Assembly (NCBI RefSeq): GCF_014534645.1
Contig: NZ_JACVQF010000200.1
Span: forward strand, 248,001 to 312,000
Source: Streptomyces griseicoloratus
GTDB taxonomy: Bacteria > Actinomycetota > Actinomycetes > Streptomycetales > Streptomycetaceae
Reading direction: 5' to 3'
DNA: 64,000 nucleotides
Shown here: piece by piece, positions 50,903-59,824 of the stretch
Position numbering within the stretch: position 1 is the first letter of the stretch
Layout of the letters: each line of letters starts with the position of its first letter
Position numbers and translations under genes: made by a program
Notes under the pieces: generated by a model
Seen by the model: the letters and a program-made list of their open reading frames with translations, nothing else
The model's database searches: none
Told to the model about the DNA's origin: nothing

Positions 50903-51982
50903 GTGTCGGTGAGTCGCATCGGCCTGGTCGTGCACGGCGGACGTGCGGAGGCCGTCCAGGCCGCGCACGTCGTACGGGCGTGGTGCCACGAACACACGGT
51001 CCGGTGCAAGGACATCGACGTGTGGAACGACGGCGGACGGCACAGCGCCCGCGAGGAGATGGCGGCGGCAGGCGACCCGGACCTCATCGTCACCCTGGGC
51101 GGTGACGGCACGTTCCTGCGCGGTGCCCGGCTCGCCGCCGCCGTCGACGCACTGGTCCTCGGGGTCGACCTCGGGCGGGTGGGCTTCCTGACGGAGGTTC
51201 CCGCCGCGGGGGTGCGCGCCGCGCTGGACGCCGTGGGCGAGGACCGGATGGAGGTCGAGCAGCGCATGCTGCTCACCATGCGGTCCTCGCGCCGCCTGGT
51301 CGTGCCCTCCGACATGGAGTCGCTGATGCGCTATGGGCGCGGGCCTCTCCTGCCGCCGCCGCATGTGCGTACGGACTGCGAAGCCGGCCATGAGTGGGGC
51401 ATCCCGCTGGATGTGGCCGCGCTGAACGACGTGGTGCTGGAAAAGCTGGTCAGGGACCGGCAGGTGTCGGTCGGGGTCTATCTCGCCGGCCGTCTGCTGG
51501 CCTCGTACTCCGCCGACGCACTGCTCGTCGCCACGCCCACCGGCTCGACCGCCTACAGTTTCGCGGCCGGCGGGCCCGTGGTCTCGCCGAGGGCCGACGC
51601 CGTGATCTTCACACCGGTGGCACCCCACATGACGTTCAACCGCTCCGTCGTGGCCGCCCCGGACGAACCCGTCGGGCTGCGTGTCCTCGAACGCTCGGGC
51701 AGGGCCGCCATCAGCATCGACGGCCAACTGCGCGGCGTCCTCGACCCGGGTGACTGGATCGGCGTCTACCCGGCCCCGCGCAGACTTCGCGCCGTACGCC
51801 TGGGACCCATGGACTTCTACGGCCGGCTGCGCGAACGGATGCACCTGACCGACGCTCCCGCCGCCATCGCGGACGGCACCCCGGCGCCGCTGTGGCCCGT
51901 CACCACCCCTCCCCCGCGGGACCTCGCCCATCTCGCCATGCCCGAGCGGCCCGGCCTCGGCCCAGGCGACCAGACGCGGTGA
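50903..51982 (+). CDS. NAD(+)/NADH kinase, divergent copy
   Basis: 359 residues from GTG 50903 (GGAGGCGG upstream). The kinase motif GGDGTFLR starts at residue 66. VALNDVVLEKL and the second motif VATPTGSTAYSFAAGGPVVSP are characteristic of NAD kinases, which phosphorylate NAD to NADP. It is longer than the housekeeping enzyme (about 300) owing to an insert around residues 125-160 and a Pro-rich tail. It sits beside a dehydrogenase and is probably a secondary, stress-linked NAD kinase rather than the main one. Confidence 0.87.
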   Translation: MSVSRIGLVVHGGRAEAVQAAHVVRAWCHEHTVRCKDIDVWNDGGRHSAREEMAAAGDPDLIVTLGGDGTFLRGARLAAAVDALVLGVDLGRVGFLTEVPAAGVRAALDAVGEDRMEVEQRMLLTMRSSRRLVVPSDMESLMRYGRGPLLPPPHVRTDCEAGHEWGIPLDVAALNDVVLEKLVRDRQVSVGVYLAGRLLASYSADALLVATPTGSTAYSFAAGGPVVSPRADAVIFTPVAPHMTFNRSVVAAPDEPVGLRVLERSGRAAISIDGQLRGVLDPGDWIGVYPAPRRLRAVRLGPMDFYGRLRERMHLTDAPAAIADGTPAPLWPVTTPPPRDLAHLAMPERPGLGPGDQTR

Positions 51983-52063
51983 TCCCCGGCTCGTGGCAGC
52001 CGCCGCCCGCACCGGCGAACCAGCCCCGACCGCGAGGCCCGCACATGACCGGAGCACACGACG

Positions 52064-53209
52064 ATGAAACTCTCGTTCCTGGACCCTCTGTTCGCCGAGC
52101 CGGGCCCCTGGGCCAGCGTGTGCGTCGACACGTCCCAGGACGTCGACGATCCCGGCAGGGCGATCGACCTGCGCCGGCGACACCTGCGGGACGCCCTGTT
52201 CGAGCAGGGCGCCGACGCCGGCACCGTCTCCGCGCTGGACGCCGCGGTGGGAACCGACCACGAGGTGCCCGGCCGGCACGGGCAGGCCCTGTTCGCCGCG
52301 CACGGCCGCCTCGTCCTGGCGGCGGCGCTGCCCGAGCCTCCCGCACGGGACACGGCCCGGTTCGGCGCGCTCCCGGACGCCATGCCGCCGGCCGTGCAGC
52401 GCGCGCCCGACATCCCGTACATGGCCGTCCTGCTGTTCCACGACGAGCGTGCGCCCCGTGACGACGAGCCGGGCGAGGACCGGCCACCGGACCACATCTG
52501 CGCCATCGCCGAGACGGGTCACTGGCCGCTCGCCCGGGTCAGTCCGGGTCCGCGGCTCAGCCACCAGGTGCCGGTGGACGAATGGCCGCAGACGGCCCGG
52601 CGCATCGCACAGGAACTGGGCGACCTCGCCGCTCGTCACCGGACCGAGGTGCTCGTCCTGGGCCGGCACGAGGACGACGGCTGGGCGGCCGGAGTGCTGG
52701 TCAACCGGATGCCGATCCATCTGCACAACCGCGTGGCGCTCGTCGACAGCGACAGTGGTGCGGCGGACGGCACGGCACCCGGCCGCGCCCTGCTGGAAGC
52801 GGAAGCGGGCCGGGTCCTGGAGCGGCGGCTGAGCGACGAGGACCAGCGCCAGGTGGACACCTTCCAGGCCCAGCGGGCCCGCCACCCCCACAGGTCGGAA
52901 GGCATCACGGCTGCCGTCACCGCACTGCAGCGCGCCCAGGCCCGGTCCCTGCTGCTCACCCGCTCCCCCGCACTGCCCGACGAGCTGTGGACGGCCGAGG
53001 AGCCGCCCTGGATCGCGCTGTCGTACGAGGAGCTCACGGCCTTCGGCGTGACGTCGGCCCATCCGGAACCCGCCTCGGCCGTCCTGTTGTACGCCGCCGT
53101 CCGTACGGGTGCCGAACTGATCGTCCTGCCCGGCGACCACGTGTCCCCGGCGGACGGGGTGGCGGTCCTGCTGCGCTACCGCGACGCCGCCGACATGGCA
53201 CCGGCATGA
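52064..53209 (+). CDS. Vms1/baeRF-like release-factor-fold protein (Rv2629-like)
   Basis: 381 residues. The opening SFLDPLFAEPGPWASVCVDTSQD, the middle strand region TEVLVLGRHEDDGWAAGVLVNR and a C-terminal domain (GAELIVLPGDHVSPADGVAVLLRY) match Rv2629-like proteins. These belong to the bacterial eRF1-like (baeRF) families related to Vms1/ANKZF1, which act on peptidyl-tRNA in stalled ribosomes. Rv2629 is part of hypoxia/dormancy responses in mycobacteria. There is no GGQ motif. Neighbours (aldehyde dehydrogenase, NAD kinase, DUF2267) also suggest stress or dormancy. Confidence 0.82.
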   Translation: MKLSFLDPLFAEPGPWASVCVDTSQDVDDPGRAIDLRRRHLRDALFEQGADAGTVSALDAAVGTDHEVPGRHGQALFAAHGRLVLAAALPEPPARDTARFGALPDAMPPAVQRAPDIPYMAVLLFHDERAPRDDEPGEDRPPDHICAIAETGHWPLARVSPGPRLSHQVPVDEWPQTARRIAQELGDLAARHRTEVLVLGRHEDDGWAAGVLVNRMPIHLHNRVALVDSDSGAADGTAPGRALLEAEAGRVLERRLSDEDQRQVDTFQAQRARHPHRSEGITAAVTALQRAQARSLLLTRSPALPDELWTAEEPPWIALSYEELTAFGVTSAHPEPASAVLLYAAVRTGAELIVLPGDHVSPADGVAVLLRYRDAADMAPA

Positions 53210-53286
53210 GGAGCCGTTTCGTCGCCGTTTCGTCCGTGCCTGGCATGGAACCTGGCTGGGCAGCGAGAACAGAGAAGGGAAAGACC

Positions 53287-53718
53287 ATGCCCGCCACACG
53301 CCCACCCGATTTCGAACACGCCATCCATACCGCGAACATCTGGCTGAAAGCGGTGTCGGAGGCCCTGGGAACGGAGGACCGTCACTTCGCCCACCGGGTC
53401 CTGCGCGCCTGGCTGCACACGTTCCGTGACAGGCTCACCGTCGACGTGACCGCCCACTTCGCCGCACAGCTTCCGGAACTGCTGCGGGGCGTCTACTACG
53501 ACGGCTGGAACCCGAGCGCCGTGCCGATCAAGTACGACCGCGACGGCTACGTGAACCGCTTCGCCCAGGAGGCCAAGGTCAAGGCCGAGGACGTCCCGGA
53601 GATCGCCTCCGTCGTCACCGCCGTCGTACGCCGGCAGGTCTCCCCCGGGACGGTGGAGTCGGCTGTCGAGCAGATCCCCCACGAGATCCGCGGCCTGCTC
53701 CTCCAGCCGGCCACGTGA
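53287..53718 (+). CDS. DUF2267 protein
   Basis: 143 residues from ATG 53287 (AAGGGA upstream). DUF2267 pattern: FEHAIHTANIWLKAVSEALGTEDRHFAHRVLRAWLHTFRDRLTVDVTAHFAAQLPELLRGVYYDGW. All-helical and cytosolic, of unknown biochemical role; family members are common near universal-stress and dormancy genes. It follows the baeRF-like gene. Its stop codon is inside the first unit of the 20-bp repeat at 53714-53773. Confidence 0.87.
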   Translation: MPATRPPDFEHAIHTANIWLKAVSEALGTEDRHFAHRVLRAWLHTFRDRLTVDVTAHFAAQLPELLRGVYYDGWNPSAVPIKYDRDGYVNRFAQEAKVKAEDVPEIASVVTAVVRRQVSPGTVESAVEQIPHEIRGLLLQPAT

Positions 53719-53773
53719 CCGTCCCGGTCAGACCGTGACCATCCCTGTCGGACCGTGACCGTCCTGGTCACAC
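53714..53773. repeat. Three 20-bp tandem units spanning both stop codons of converging genes
   Basis: Units begin CGTGACC and contain GTGACC...GGTCA(C/G)-type dyads; the third is a perfect GTGACC-N5-GGTCAC hairpin. The TGA of the DUF2267 gene is in unit one, and the TGA of the minus-strand gene is in unit three. The array fills the whole 49-base intergenic gap. It probably works as a two-way terminator. Confidence 0.75.
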
Positions 53774-54052
53774 GGCGTTGCAGATGCGCTCGGCCTCGGC
53801 GCGGGCCGTGGCGCGCGCGACATCGGCGTCCGCGAGTGCCTGGCGCTGGGAGGCGTCGGGATGGCCGCCGTCGGCGATCTGGGCCAGGTACTCGCTCTTC
53901 ATCGCCTCGAACTCGCTTTCCGCCCTGTCGGCCGCCGCCTGGGCGGCGTCGCAGTCGGCGGGTGTGGCCAGCGGCGCAGCCGTGGCCGCCGCGGGCAGAC
54001 CCAGGACCGTCGCGGCGCAGGCGGCCGCCGCGAGGGTACGGATGGACATCAT
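53768..54052 (-). CDS. Small secreted helical protein
   Basis: 94 residues from ATG 54052 (GGAGG eight bases upstream). Signal peptide of about 25 residues (TLAAAACAATVLGLPAAATAAP), then a mature domain of one long Ala-rich helical hairpin (DCDAAQAAADRAESEFEAMKSEY ... ADADVARATARAEAERIC) with one cysteine at each end, which could form a disulphide. No known family. The gene for another small secreted protein lies 35 bases upstream on the same strand, so both may be one operon. Confidence 0.65.
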   Translation of the reverse strand: MMSIRTLAAAACAATVLGLPAAATAAPLATPADCDAAQAAADRAESEFEAMKSEYLAQIADGGHPDASQRQALADADVARATARAEAERICNAV

Positions 54053-54087
54053 GAGAGAACCTCCGGGCTGGGAGCCGGGTGCCCCGG

Positions 54088-54447
54088 CTACGACGTCAGG
54101 GTGACCCATCGGCTGCTGTCGCCGGTGTCGGTGCACTGCTGGTAGGGGTTCGGGGAGCCCTGCCGCTCGCCGCAGCTCCACGTGGAGCCGGCGGCGTCCA
54201 CGGTCGCGGCCGCGCCGCCGCCCGTGTCGTTCCAGACCCGGGTGTAGGCGCCCGCGACCTGGAGGGCGGCCGAGCAGTCCCCGGCCCGGCCGGCCGACAC
54301 CGCGAGTCCCGAGGCGGCGTCGGTGCCGCACACCACGCCGGCCGCCGTGCCCTCGCCGTTGTCGGCGGACATCGCCGGCGGGGGCGTGAGGGCCAGTGCG
54401 GCGGTTGCGGCCAGTGCCGGCAGTGCGGTGTTCCTCAACACATGCAT
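54088..54447 (-). CDS. Small secreted cysteine-containing protein
   Basis: 119 residues from ATG 54447 (GAGGGAGAG upstream). Signal peptide to about residue 28 (LAATAALALTPPPAMSA). The mature part has four cysteines (VVCGTDAA, AGDCSAAL, WSCGERQG, QQCTDTG), probably two disulphides, and many Gly, Thr and Ser residues. Family not recognised; similar short extracellular proteins are common in Streptomyces. It lies upstream of the 94-aa secreted protein and divergent from the ferredoxin operon. Confidence 0.65.
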   Translation of the reverse strand: MHVLRNTALPALAATAALALTPPPAMSADNGEGTAAGVVCGTDAASGLAVSAGRAGDCSAALQVAGAYTRVWNDTGGGAAATVDAAGSTWSCGERQGSPNPYQQCTDTGDSSRWVTLTS

Positions 54448-54685
54448 GCGCTCTCCCTCGTCCGTGCCGGTGCCTTGGTGGAGACGCCGCCGTGGTGGTT
54501 CGACCGGCGGACACGATGTTCCGGGATGTGGATGCCGTAACCCTGTGCTGGGACTACCTGGCACCACCATCTCCGAAAGAGCACGACGCCGCCACTCGAA
54601 CGGACGCCTCCTCGTCGCCGCACGCCCCGCGGCCAGCGAGGGTGGTGCGAGGGGGCCGGCCGAGCCGTTGGAGAGGACTGATCCC

Positions 54686-54913
54686 TTGCTGAGGATCGCC
54701 GTCGACCTGAACCGCTGTCAGGGGTACGCGCAGTGCGCCTTCCTGGCACCCGAGGTCTTCGCCATGCACGGCGAGGAGTCGTTGCTGTACAGCCCGGAGG
54801 CCGACGAGGAACAGCGCGAGAAGGTGATGCAGGCCGCGGCGGCATGTCCCGTGCAGGCCATCCTCGTCGACACGGTGGACGCACCGGCCGAGGCGGTGTC
54901 CGGTGCTCGGTGA
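54686..54913 (+). CDS. P450-type [3Fe-4S] ferredoxin
   Basis: 75 residues from TTG 54686 (GGAGAGGA upstream). Ligands are in NRCQGYAQCAFLAPEVF and the later AACPVQAI. Only three cysteines are placed to bind the cluster, and the usual fourth position is Tyr-Ala, so a [3Fe-4S] cluster is expected, as in ferredoxins serving actinobacterial P450s. It overlaps the reductase gene by 11 bases and is in one operon with the P450, giving a complete electron chain. The start may be one codon different (CTG is next). Confidence 0.85.
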   Translation: MLRIAVDLNRCQGYAQCAFLAPEVFAMHGEESLLYSPEADEEQREKVMQAAAACPVQAILVDTVDAPAEAVSGAR

Positions 54914-56294
54914 CGGTTCCCTGGAACGGTTCAGGCGCGAGGGGCGCATCGTCGTCGTGGGTGCCTCGCTGGCGGGACTGCGGGCCGCGGAGACCCTGCG
55001 CGACCAGGGCTTCGCCGGCTCCCTGACGATGATCGGAGCCGAGCCCCACGAGCCGTACGACCGCCCGCCGCTGTCCAAGCAGGTGCTGCTGGGCAGGGCG
55101 AGCGCCGACCGTACCGCCCTGCCCAGACGCCGGTCCGTCGATGCGAACTGGCGGCTCGGCGTCCCGGCCACCGGACTGGACATGGCCGCCAAGCGGGTGC
55201 GGCTGGCCGACGGGGACGAGGTGCCGTACGACCGGCTGCTGATCTCCACCGGCGTGCGCTCGCGGCCGTGGCCGCACGAGGACCAGGCCGAACTCGACGG
55301 CGTCTTCGTGCTGCGGACCCGCGACGACGGCGCCGCGCTCGCGCGCAGGCTGGCCGAGGGGCCGAGGCGGGTCCTGGTCATCGGGGCCGGCTTCACCGGC
55401 TCGGAGATCGCCTCCGCCTGCTGCGAACGCGGCCTCGCCGTCACCGTCGCCGAGCGGGGCGCGTCGCCCCTGGTCGGCGCACTCGGCGGGGTGGTCGGCG
55501 CGGTCGCCGCCGAACTCCAGCGCGAGCACGGCGTGGACCTGCGGTGCGGGGTCATGGTGACCGCGCTGGAGGGTGATGCCTCGGGGCGGGTGCGCGCCGC
55601 GCAGCTGTCCGACGGCTCCACCGTGGAGGCCGACGTGGTGATCGTCTCGCTGGGCGCCACCCGCAACACCGAATGGCTCGCCGGGTCCGGACTGGCGGCG
55701 GGTCCCCGCGGCATCGCCTGTGACGCCGGCTGCCGGGCCTTCGACATCCGTGGCATCGTGACCGACGACGTCTACGCGGCGGGCGATGTCGCCCGCTGCC
55801 CGCACCCCCTGTTCGGCTACCAGTTCCTGTCCCTGGAGCACTGGGGCAACGCCGTCTCCCAGGCCGGGATCGCGGCACACAACATGCTCAGCGAGAGCAC
55901 CGACCGGCTCCCCCACATGGACGTACCGGCCTTCTGGTCCGCGCAGTTCGGGGTCAACATCAAGTCGGTCGGGGCTCCGTCGCTGGGGACGGAGATCCTC
56001 GTCGCGCAGGGGTCGCTGAAGGAGCACCGCTTCGTCGGCGTGTACGGGTACCAGGGGCGTGTCATCGGCGCGGTCGCCTTCGACCAGGCCCGGTGGCTGC
56101 CGTTCTACCAGGAGCTGATCGAGAGGACCGCGCCGTTTCCGCCGCCGTTCCCCACGGTCGACCGGCGCTCGGACGGGCAGCGGCCGGTCGACGCGGACTT
56201 CCCCGACCCGTCGGTCCCCACCCACGGTCCCACCGTGACCCTCAGCGGGTACTCGCCGGCCGACCGGCGGATGACGTTCACCCCCGCGCACTGA
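54903..56294 (+). CDS. FAD-dependent ferredoxin reductase
   Basis: 463 residues from GTG 54903. FAD loop VVVGASLAGLRAAETL (about 18-33), NADH loop VLVIGAGFTGSEIASACC (about 158-175) and the C-terminal VYAAGDVARCPHPLFG are as in putidaredoxin-reductase-like enzymes. It would pass electrons from NAD(P)H to the overlapping ferredoxin. The carboxy tail of about 60 residues after the reductase C domain is longer than usual and Pro-rich (FPDPSVPTHGPTVTLSGYSP). Confidence 0.92.
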   Translation: MLGDGSLERFRREGRIVVVGASLAGLRAAETLRDQGFAGSLTMIGAEPHEPYDRPPLSKQVLLGRASADRTALPRRRSVDANWRLGVPATGLDMAAKRVRLADGDEVPYDRLLISTGVRSRPWPHEDQAELDGVFVLRTRDDGAALARRLAEGPRRVLVIGAGFTGSEIASACCERGLAVTVAERGASPLVGALGGVVGAVAAELQREHGVDLRCGVMVTALEGDASGRVRAAQLSDGSTVEADVVIVSLGATRNTEWLAGSGLAAGPRGIACDAGCRAFDIRGIVTDDVYAAGDVARCPHPLFGYQFLSLEHWGNAVSQAGIAAHNMLSESTDRLPHMDVPAFWSAQFGVNIKSVGAPSLGTEILVAQGSLKEHRFVGVYGYQGRVIGAVAFDQARWLPFYQELIERTAPFPPPFPTVDRRSDGQRPVDADFPDPSVPTHGPTVTLSGYSPADRRMTFTPAH

Positions 56295-56320
56295 CCCCCG
56301 CACGGCCCCGAGGACTCGCC

Positions 56321-57556
56321 ATGACGCAATCCCCGCTGCACCGCATCCTGGACTTCGCCAACCGAGCCGATCCGTACCCGGTCTACGAGGAGCTGCGGAA
56401 GACGCCGGTGTACCACGAGGACGACGGGCCGTACGTCATCAGCACCTACTACGAGATCCGCAGTCTCCTCCACGATCCCCGGATCAGCTCCGACGCCCGC
56501 AACCTGTCCTCGGCCACCCGTGACCCGCTGGCCGGGCCCGACCAGGAGGACATGGCCCTGCCGCCGAGCTTCCTGCGGCTCGACCCGCCCGAGCACGACC
56601 GGCTGCGCCGCATGACGAACCGGCACTTCGGCCCGCCGCACTCCCCGCACCGGGTCGACGGGATGCGCGCGGAGCTGCACGGCATCGTCTCCGGCCTCGT
56701 CGACGGCATCGGCGACCCGGGGCGGATCGACCTGGTGGAGCAGTTCTCGTACCCGTTCCCGGTGACCGTGATCTGCCGGCTGCTCGGGGTGCCGCGCGAG
56801 GACGAGGCGCGCTTCCACACCTGGGCGGACACCATCGCCGCGAGCCTGGACCCCGACCCGGACGCGGATCCCGCCGAGCGGGGCAGGGGCGCCCACGACG
56901 CCCGTACGCAGCTCGGCATGTACCTGGCCGGTCTGATCGAGGAGCGCCGCAGGAATCCCGGCGACGACATGCTCTCCGAGCTGGCCACGGCCAAGGGCCC
57001 GGACGGCACGATGAGCACGATGGAACTGCTCAGCACGGCGGCGCTGCTGCTGATCGCGGGGCACGAGACCACCGTCAACCTCGTCACCAACGGAATGCTG
57101 ACCCTGCTGCGCCACCCGGAGGTCCTGCAGCGACTGCGCGCGGACCCGCGGCTGGCCGTGCCGGTCGTCGAGGAGCTGCTGCGCTTCGAGCCGCCGGTGC
57201 AACTGCTGCCCCAGCGCACCACTCTCGCCGACGTCGAGGTCCACGGCGTGAACATCCCCAAGGGCGCGTCCCTCTGGCTGGTCCTGGCGTCCGGCAACCG
57301 CGACCCCCGGCGCTTCGGCGACCCGGACCGCTTCGACCCGGACCGCGAGGACATCCAGCACCTCGGCTTCGGCAGCGGCATCCACAGCTGCTTCGGCGCA
57401 CCGCTCGCCCGGCTGGAGGCCCAGCTGGCCCTGTCGGAACTGGCCCGGAGGCTGGAGAACCCACGTCTGCTGGAGGACCCGCCGCCGTACCGGCGGAACG
57501 CCGTGCTGCGCGGGCCGCGGCATCTGCACATCGCCTGCGACGGGATCCGTGCCTGA
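56321..57556 (+). CDS. Cytochrome P450
   Basis: 411 residues, soluble bacterial class I P450. Oxygen-activation helix AGHETT at 246-251, ExxR in EELLRFEPP, and the haem loop FGSGIHSCFG with Cys357. It resembles CYP105/CYP107-like hydroxylases; the substrate is unknown. It forms an operon with the ferredoxin and reductase (26-base gap), so it needs no external partners. GAGGA precedes the ATG by seven bases. Confidence 0.93.
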   Translation: MTQSPLHRILDFANRADPYPVYEELRKTPVYHEDDGPYVISTYYEIRSLLHDPRISSDARNLSSATRDPLAGPDQEDMALPPSFLRLDPPEHDRLRRMTNRHFGPPHSPHRVDGMRAELHGIVSGLVDGIGDPGRIDLVEQFSYPFPVTVICRLLGVPREDEARFHTWADTIAASLDPDPDADPAERGRGAHDARTQLGMYLAGLIEERRRNPGDDMLSELATAKGPDGTMSTMELLSTAALLLIAGHETTVNLVTNGMLTLLRHPEVLQRLRADPRLAVPVVEELLRFEPPVQLLPQRTTLADVEVHGVNIPKGASLWLVLASGNRDPRRFGDPDRFDPDREDIQHLGFGSGIHSCFGAPLARLEAQLALSELARRLENPRLLEDPPPYRRNAVLRGPRHLHIACDGIRA

Positions 57557-57685
57557 GACCGGGCCGGGCGGGCACGCGCAGGGCCATCGGGGTGGCCTCC
57601 GGCCGTGTCGGGCGGCCGGAGGCGGCCGTACTGGCCATGCTGGACAAGAAACGGCACCCACCCTTCCGGCGACAAGGAGCACGGC

Positions 57686-57901
57686 ATGCCGACGGACCCG
57701 GTCGGACGATTCCTGGCGGCCCTGGGCCCGGACCACCGGGAGGCCGTCCGCGCCAAGCCGCGCGAGGAGCAGGAGCGGCTCGCGCAGGCATGGGAACGGG
57801 AACTGGCGACGGACGACGAACTCGACACTCTCGACGAGTTGTCCCCGCCGTCCGCGGAGGCCGAGGCCGCCCGCCGCGTCCTGGACCGCCAGACCGGCTA
57901 G
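57686..57901 (+). CDS. Small hypothetical protein
   Basis: 71 residues from ATG 57686 with AAGGAG seven bases upstream. It is highly charged and helical (REAVRAKPREEQERLAQAWERELATDDELDTLDEL), without Cys or membrane helix. It lies 129 bases after the P450 and converges with the zinc-finger gene. Unrecognised; the good ribosome site and codon bias support it. Confidence 0.65.
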   Translation: MPTDPVGRFLAALGPDHREAVRAKPREEQERLAQAWERELATDDELDTLDELSPPSAEAEAARRVLDRQTG

Positions 57902-57943
57902 GGGTCACTGCACGACGGCCGTGGGGGAAGGGGCCGGTGCCGG

Positions 57944-58768
57944 TCAGTGCTGTGGCGCGGGATTGTCCGGGTCCACGTGTTTGGGGCGGTTCTCGAAGAC
58001 CTTGGCGATCACCCATCGCTGCCCCCGCCGGCCGGCCTGTCTGCCGGGGTGGATCCGAAGGTCGTAGTCGTCCGTGAGGTAGGCGGGCTCGAGCGCCCCC
58101 GCGTGGAAGACGGCCTCGGTCCGGCCCTCGTCCCCGCGGAACCTGCGGGAGCAGTTGCCGGTGATGCGGGGGCTGTCCTCGAAGACGTCGGGCATCACGC
58201 TGTCGCAGAGCCCGGTCATGAAGTCCGGCGACGGCGGCCTCTTCCCCTCCACCAGCACGATCACATGGACCAGCGGCTTGTTGAGGCGTTCGGTCTGGGC
58301 GGAGTGCCGGCGTCCGTTGGGCGCGGGGACCGGGTCCAGGTGCCGGCCGCAGCGCGGGCAGCCGAGGCCGAGGGCGGCGGGTCGCGCATGTCTCCTGCAG
58401 ACGGTGACGGCGCAGACGTCGCAGCGTCCGCCCATCGGGTTGCTGATCGATACGCCACCGCCGTGGTCGCCCAGCAGGTGGTGGGCGCTCACCCAGGACA
58501 CACCGCACCCCGGTGCCTCGCAGGCGCAGAAGACCGCGTTCAGGCGGGTGTCGAACAGCTGCCTGGGGCCGAGCTGTTCCTCGGGAGCGGCCTCACTCGT
58601 CGTCCGTGCCCCGATGTAGATCAACTCGCCGGCCAGCCGCTGCACCTCCGGCAGGCCGGGGTAGACATCGAGGACCATCAGCAGACGTCCCAGAGCCGAT
58701 CGGTAGCGTTTCTCCGTCGTGAGGGCGGTCGCCTCGTCGAGCAGTTGCCGCGTCCATCTCGTCACCAT
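57944..58768 (-). CDS. Zinc-finger-containing protein of unknown function
   Basis: 274 residues from ATG 58768 (AAGGAG eight bases upstream). The N-terminal helical region resembles one TPR-like pair. The middle has CACEAPGCGVSW and then RCDVCAVTVCRRHARPAALGLGCPRCGRHL, at least eight Cys/His ligands, probably two zinc sites. The carboxy half has strands (LVHVIVLVEGKRP ... VFHAGALEPAYLTDDYDLRI) of unknown fold. It is the last gene of a minus-strand trio with the membrane protein and the small cysteine protein, divergent from the CHAT gene. I do not know the family. Confidence 0.65.
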   Translation of the reverse strand: MVTRWTRQLLDEATALTTEKRYRSALGRLLMVLDVYPGLPEVQRLAGELIYIGARTTSEAAPEEQLGPRQLFDTRLNAVFCACEAPGCGVSWVSAHHLLGDHGGGVSISNPMGGRCDVCAVTVCRRHARPAALGLGCPRCGRHLDPVPAPNGRRHSAQTERLNKPLVHVIVLVEGKRPPSPDFMTGLCDSVMPDVFEDSPRITGNCSRRFRGDEGRTEAVFHAGALEPAYLTDDYDLRIHPGRQAGRRGQRWVIAKVFENRPKHVDPDNPAPQH

Positions 58769-58793
58769 GGGGCTTGCTCCTTGCTGCGGGGGC

Positions 58794-59822
58794 TCACAGG
58801 GAATCCGGCGGTGGAGCGGGAGGAGGTATGTACAACGCGCGGGTGAGAGCGTCACCGAGGTCCGGGGTGAGCGGTGTCGGCGCGGTGCCGTCCACGCCGT
58901 CCGGCGACGGGGCGGGACCCGGCAGGGTGGCGGTGTGCAGCCTGCTCGCGGTCGTCGGGGATGCGGGGGTCAGGCCGAGGCGGACGGCGAGTTCACCGCC
59001 GTGGAGCCGGACCGCGGCCTCCAGCAGCAGGGCGTAGTCGTCGGCCGCCGCACGGGTGCGGGACCGGCCGGCGAGCAGCAGGGCGAGGCCGATCAGGACG
59101 GCGGGCCACCACCATCCGGCGACCGGAAGGTACAGCAGGGCCCACGCGGTGAGCGTGTTGCCGCGGTACAGCGACTGACGTGCCGCGGTGATCTCCGTGC
59201 GGGTGGTGTCGGGCAGGGTGAGCCACAGGTACGGCCACACCGTGGCAAGGTCGAGCTGGTGCACCCGGTCCAGGCGGGCGGAGACGCCGTGGATGCGGTC
59301 GCCGCTCCAGGTGGGCCGGTCGGGGCGCTCCGCCGCGATTCTGGTCATGGCGAGGTGGGCCGCCCACCGCTCGGCCGGATCGCTGCGCTCGCCGCGGCCG
59401 CGGGCCGCCCGGGCCTGGGCCGTCAGCCGGTCGTAGCGGCCGGCAGCCGTCGTCCAGCGGTCCCGGCGGCGGTCGACGCGCAGTTGGGCCAGGGCACGCA
59501 GCGGGCGTGGCCAGGTGCGCCAGGCGGCTGCCAGGCACCCGCGTTCGACGAGTGACCCCAGCGCCTGCGCGGCCAGCCCCACCCCGGCCGACGAGGCCAG
59601 GACGGCGCCGAGGACCACGATCTGGCCGCCGGTGGTGCGCAGCGTACGGGCTTCGGCCGTCGCGGAGATCCGGTGGGTGAGGTGGTTCAGGTCGAAGGGG
59701 TGGCCGTGGCCGAGCAGCACCGCCGTGCCCAGGACGGCGAGGTAGAGGGCGCCCGGCAGGACGAGGAGGGACAGCCAGCGTTCGGCGAGCTTCTTCCCGA
59801 GTTCCGAGAGCAGGCCGCCCAT
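58794..59822 (-). CDS. Membrane protein associated with the CHAT locus
   Basis: 342 residues from ATG 59822, two bases after the stop of the previous gene. The opening MGGLLSELGKKLAERWLSLLVLPGALYL is a helix and first TM; further TMs lie at about 65-90 and about 225-255 (a hairpin WALLYLPVAGWWWPAVLIGLALLLA). Between them is a long cytosolic region rich in Arg. The tail is Pro/Thr-rich. I recall similar proteins beside vWA/MoxR- or CHAT-type conflict loci in Streptomyces, where they might be the membrane component. Function unproven. Confidence 0.65.
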   Translation of the reverse strand: MGGLLSELGKKLAERWLSLLVLPGALYLAVLGTAVLLGHGHPFDLNHLTHRISATAEARTLRTTGGQIVVLGAVLASSAGVGLAAQALGSLVERGCLAAAWRTWPRPLRALAQLRVDRRRDRWTTAAGRYDRLTAQARAARGRGERSDPAERWAAHLAMTRIAAERPDRPTWSGDRIHGVSARLDRVHQLDLATVWPYLWLTLPDTTRTEITAARQSLYRGNTLTAWALLYLPVAGWWWPAVLIGLALLLAGRSRTRAAADDYALLLEAAVRLHGGELAVRLGLTPASPTTASRLHTATLPGPAPSPDGVDGTAPTPLTPDLGDALTRALYIPPPAPPPDSL

Positions 59823-59824
59823 GG

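Noticed and set aside
53714-53773. CRISPR array
   Set aside because: The units are directly abutting 20-mers without spacers and no cas genes are present.
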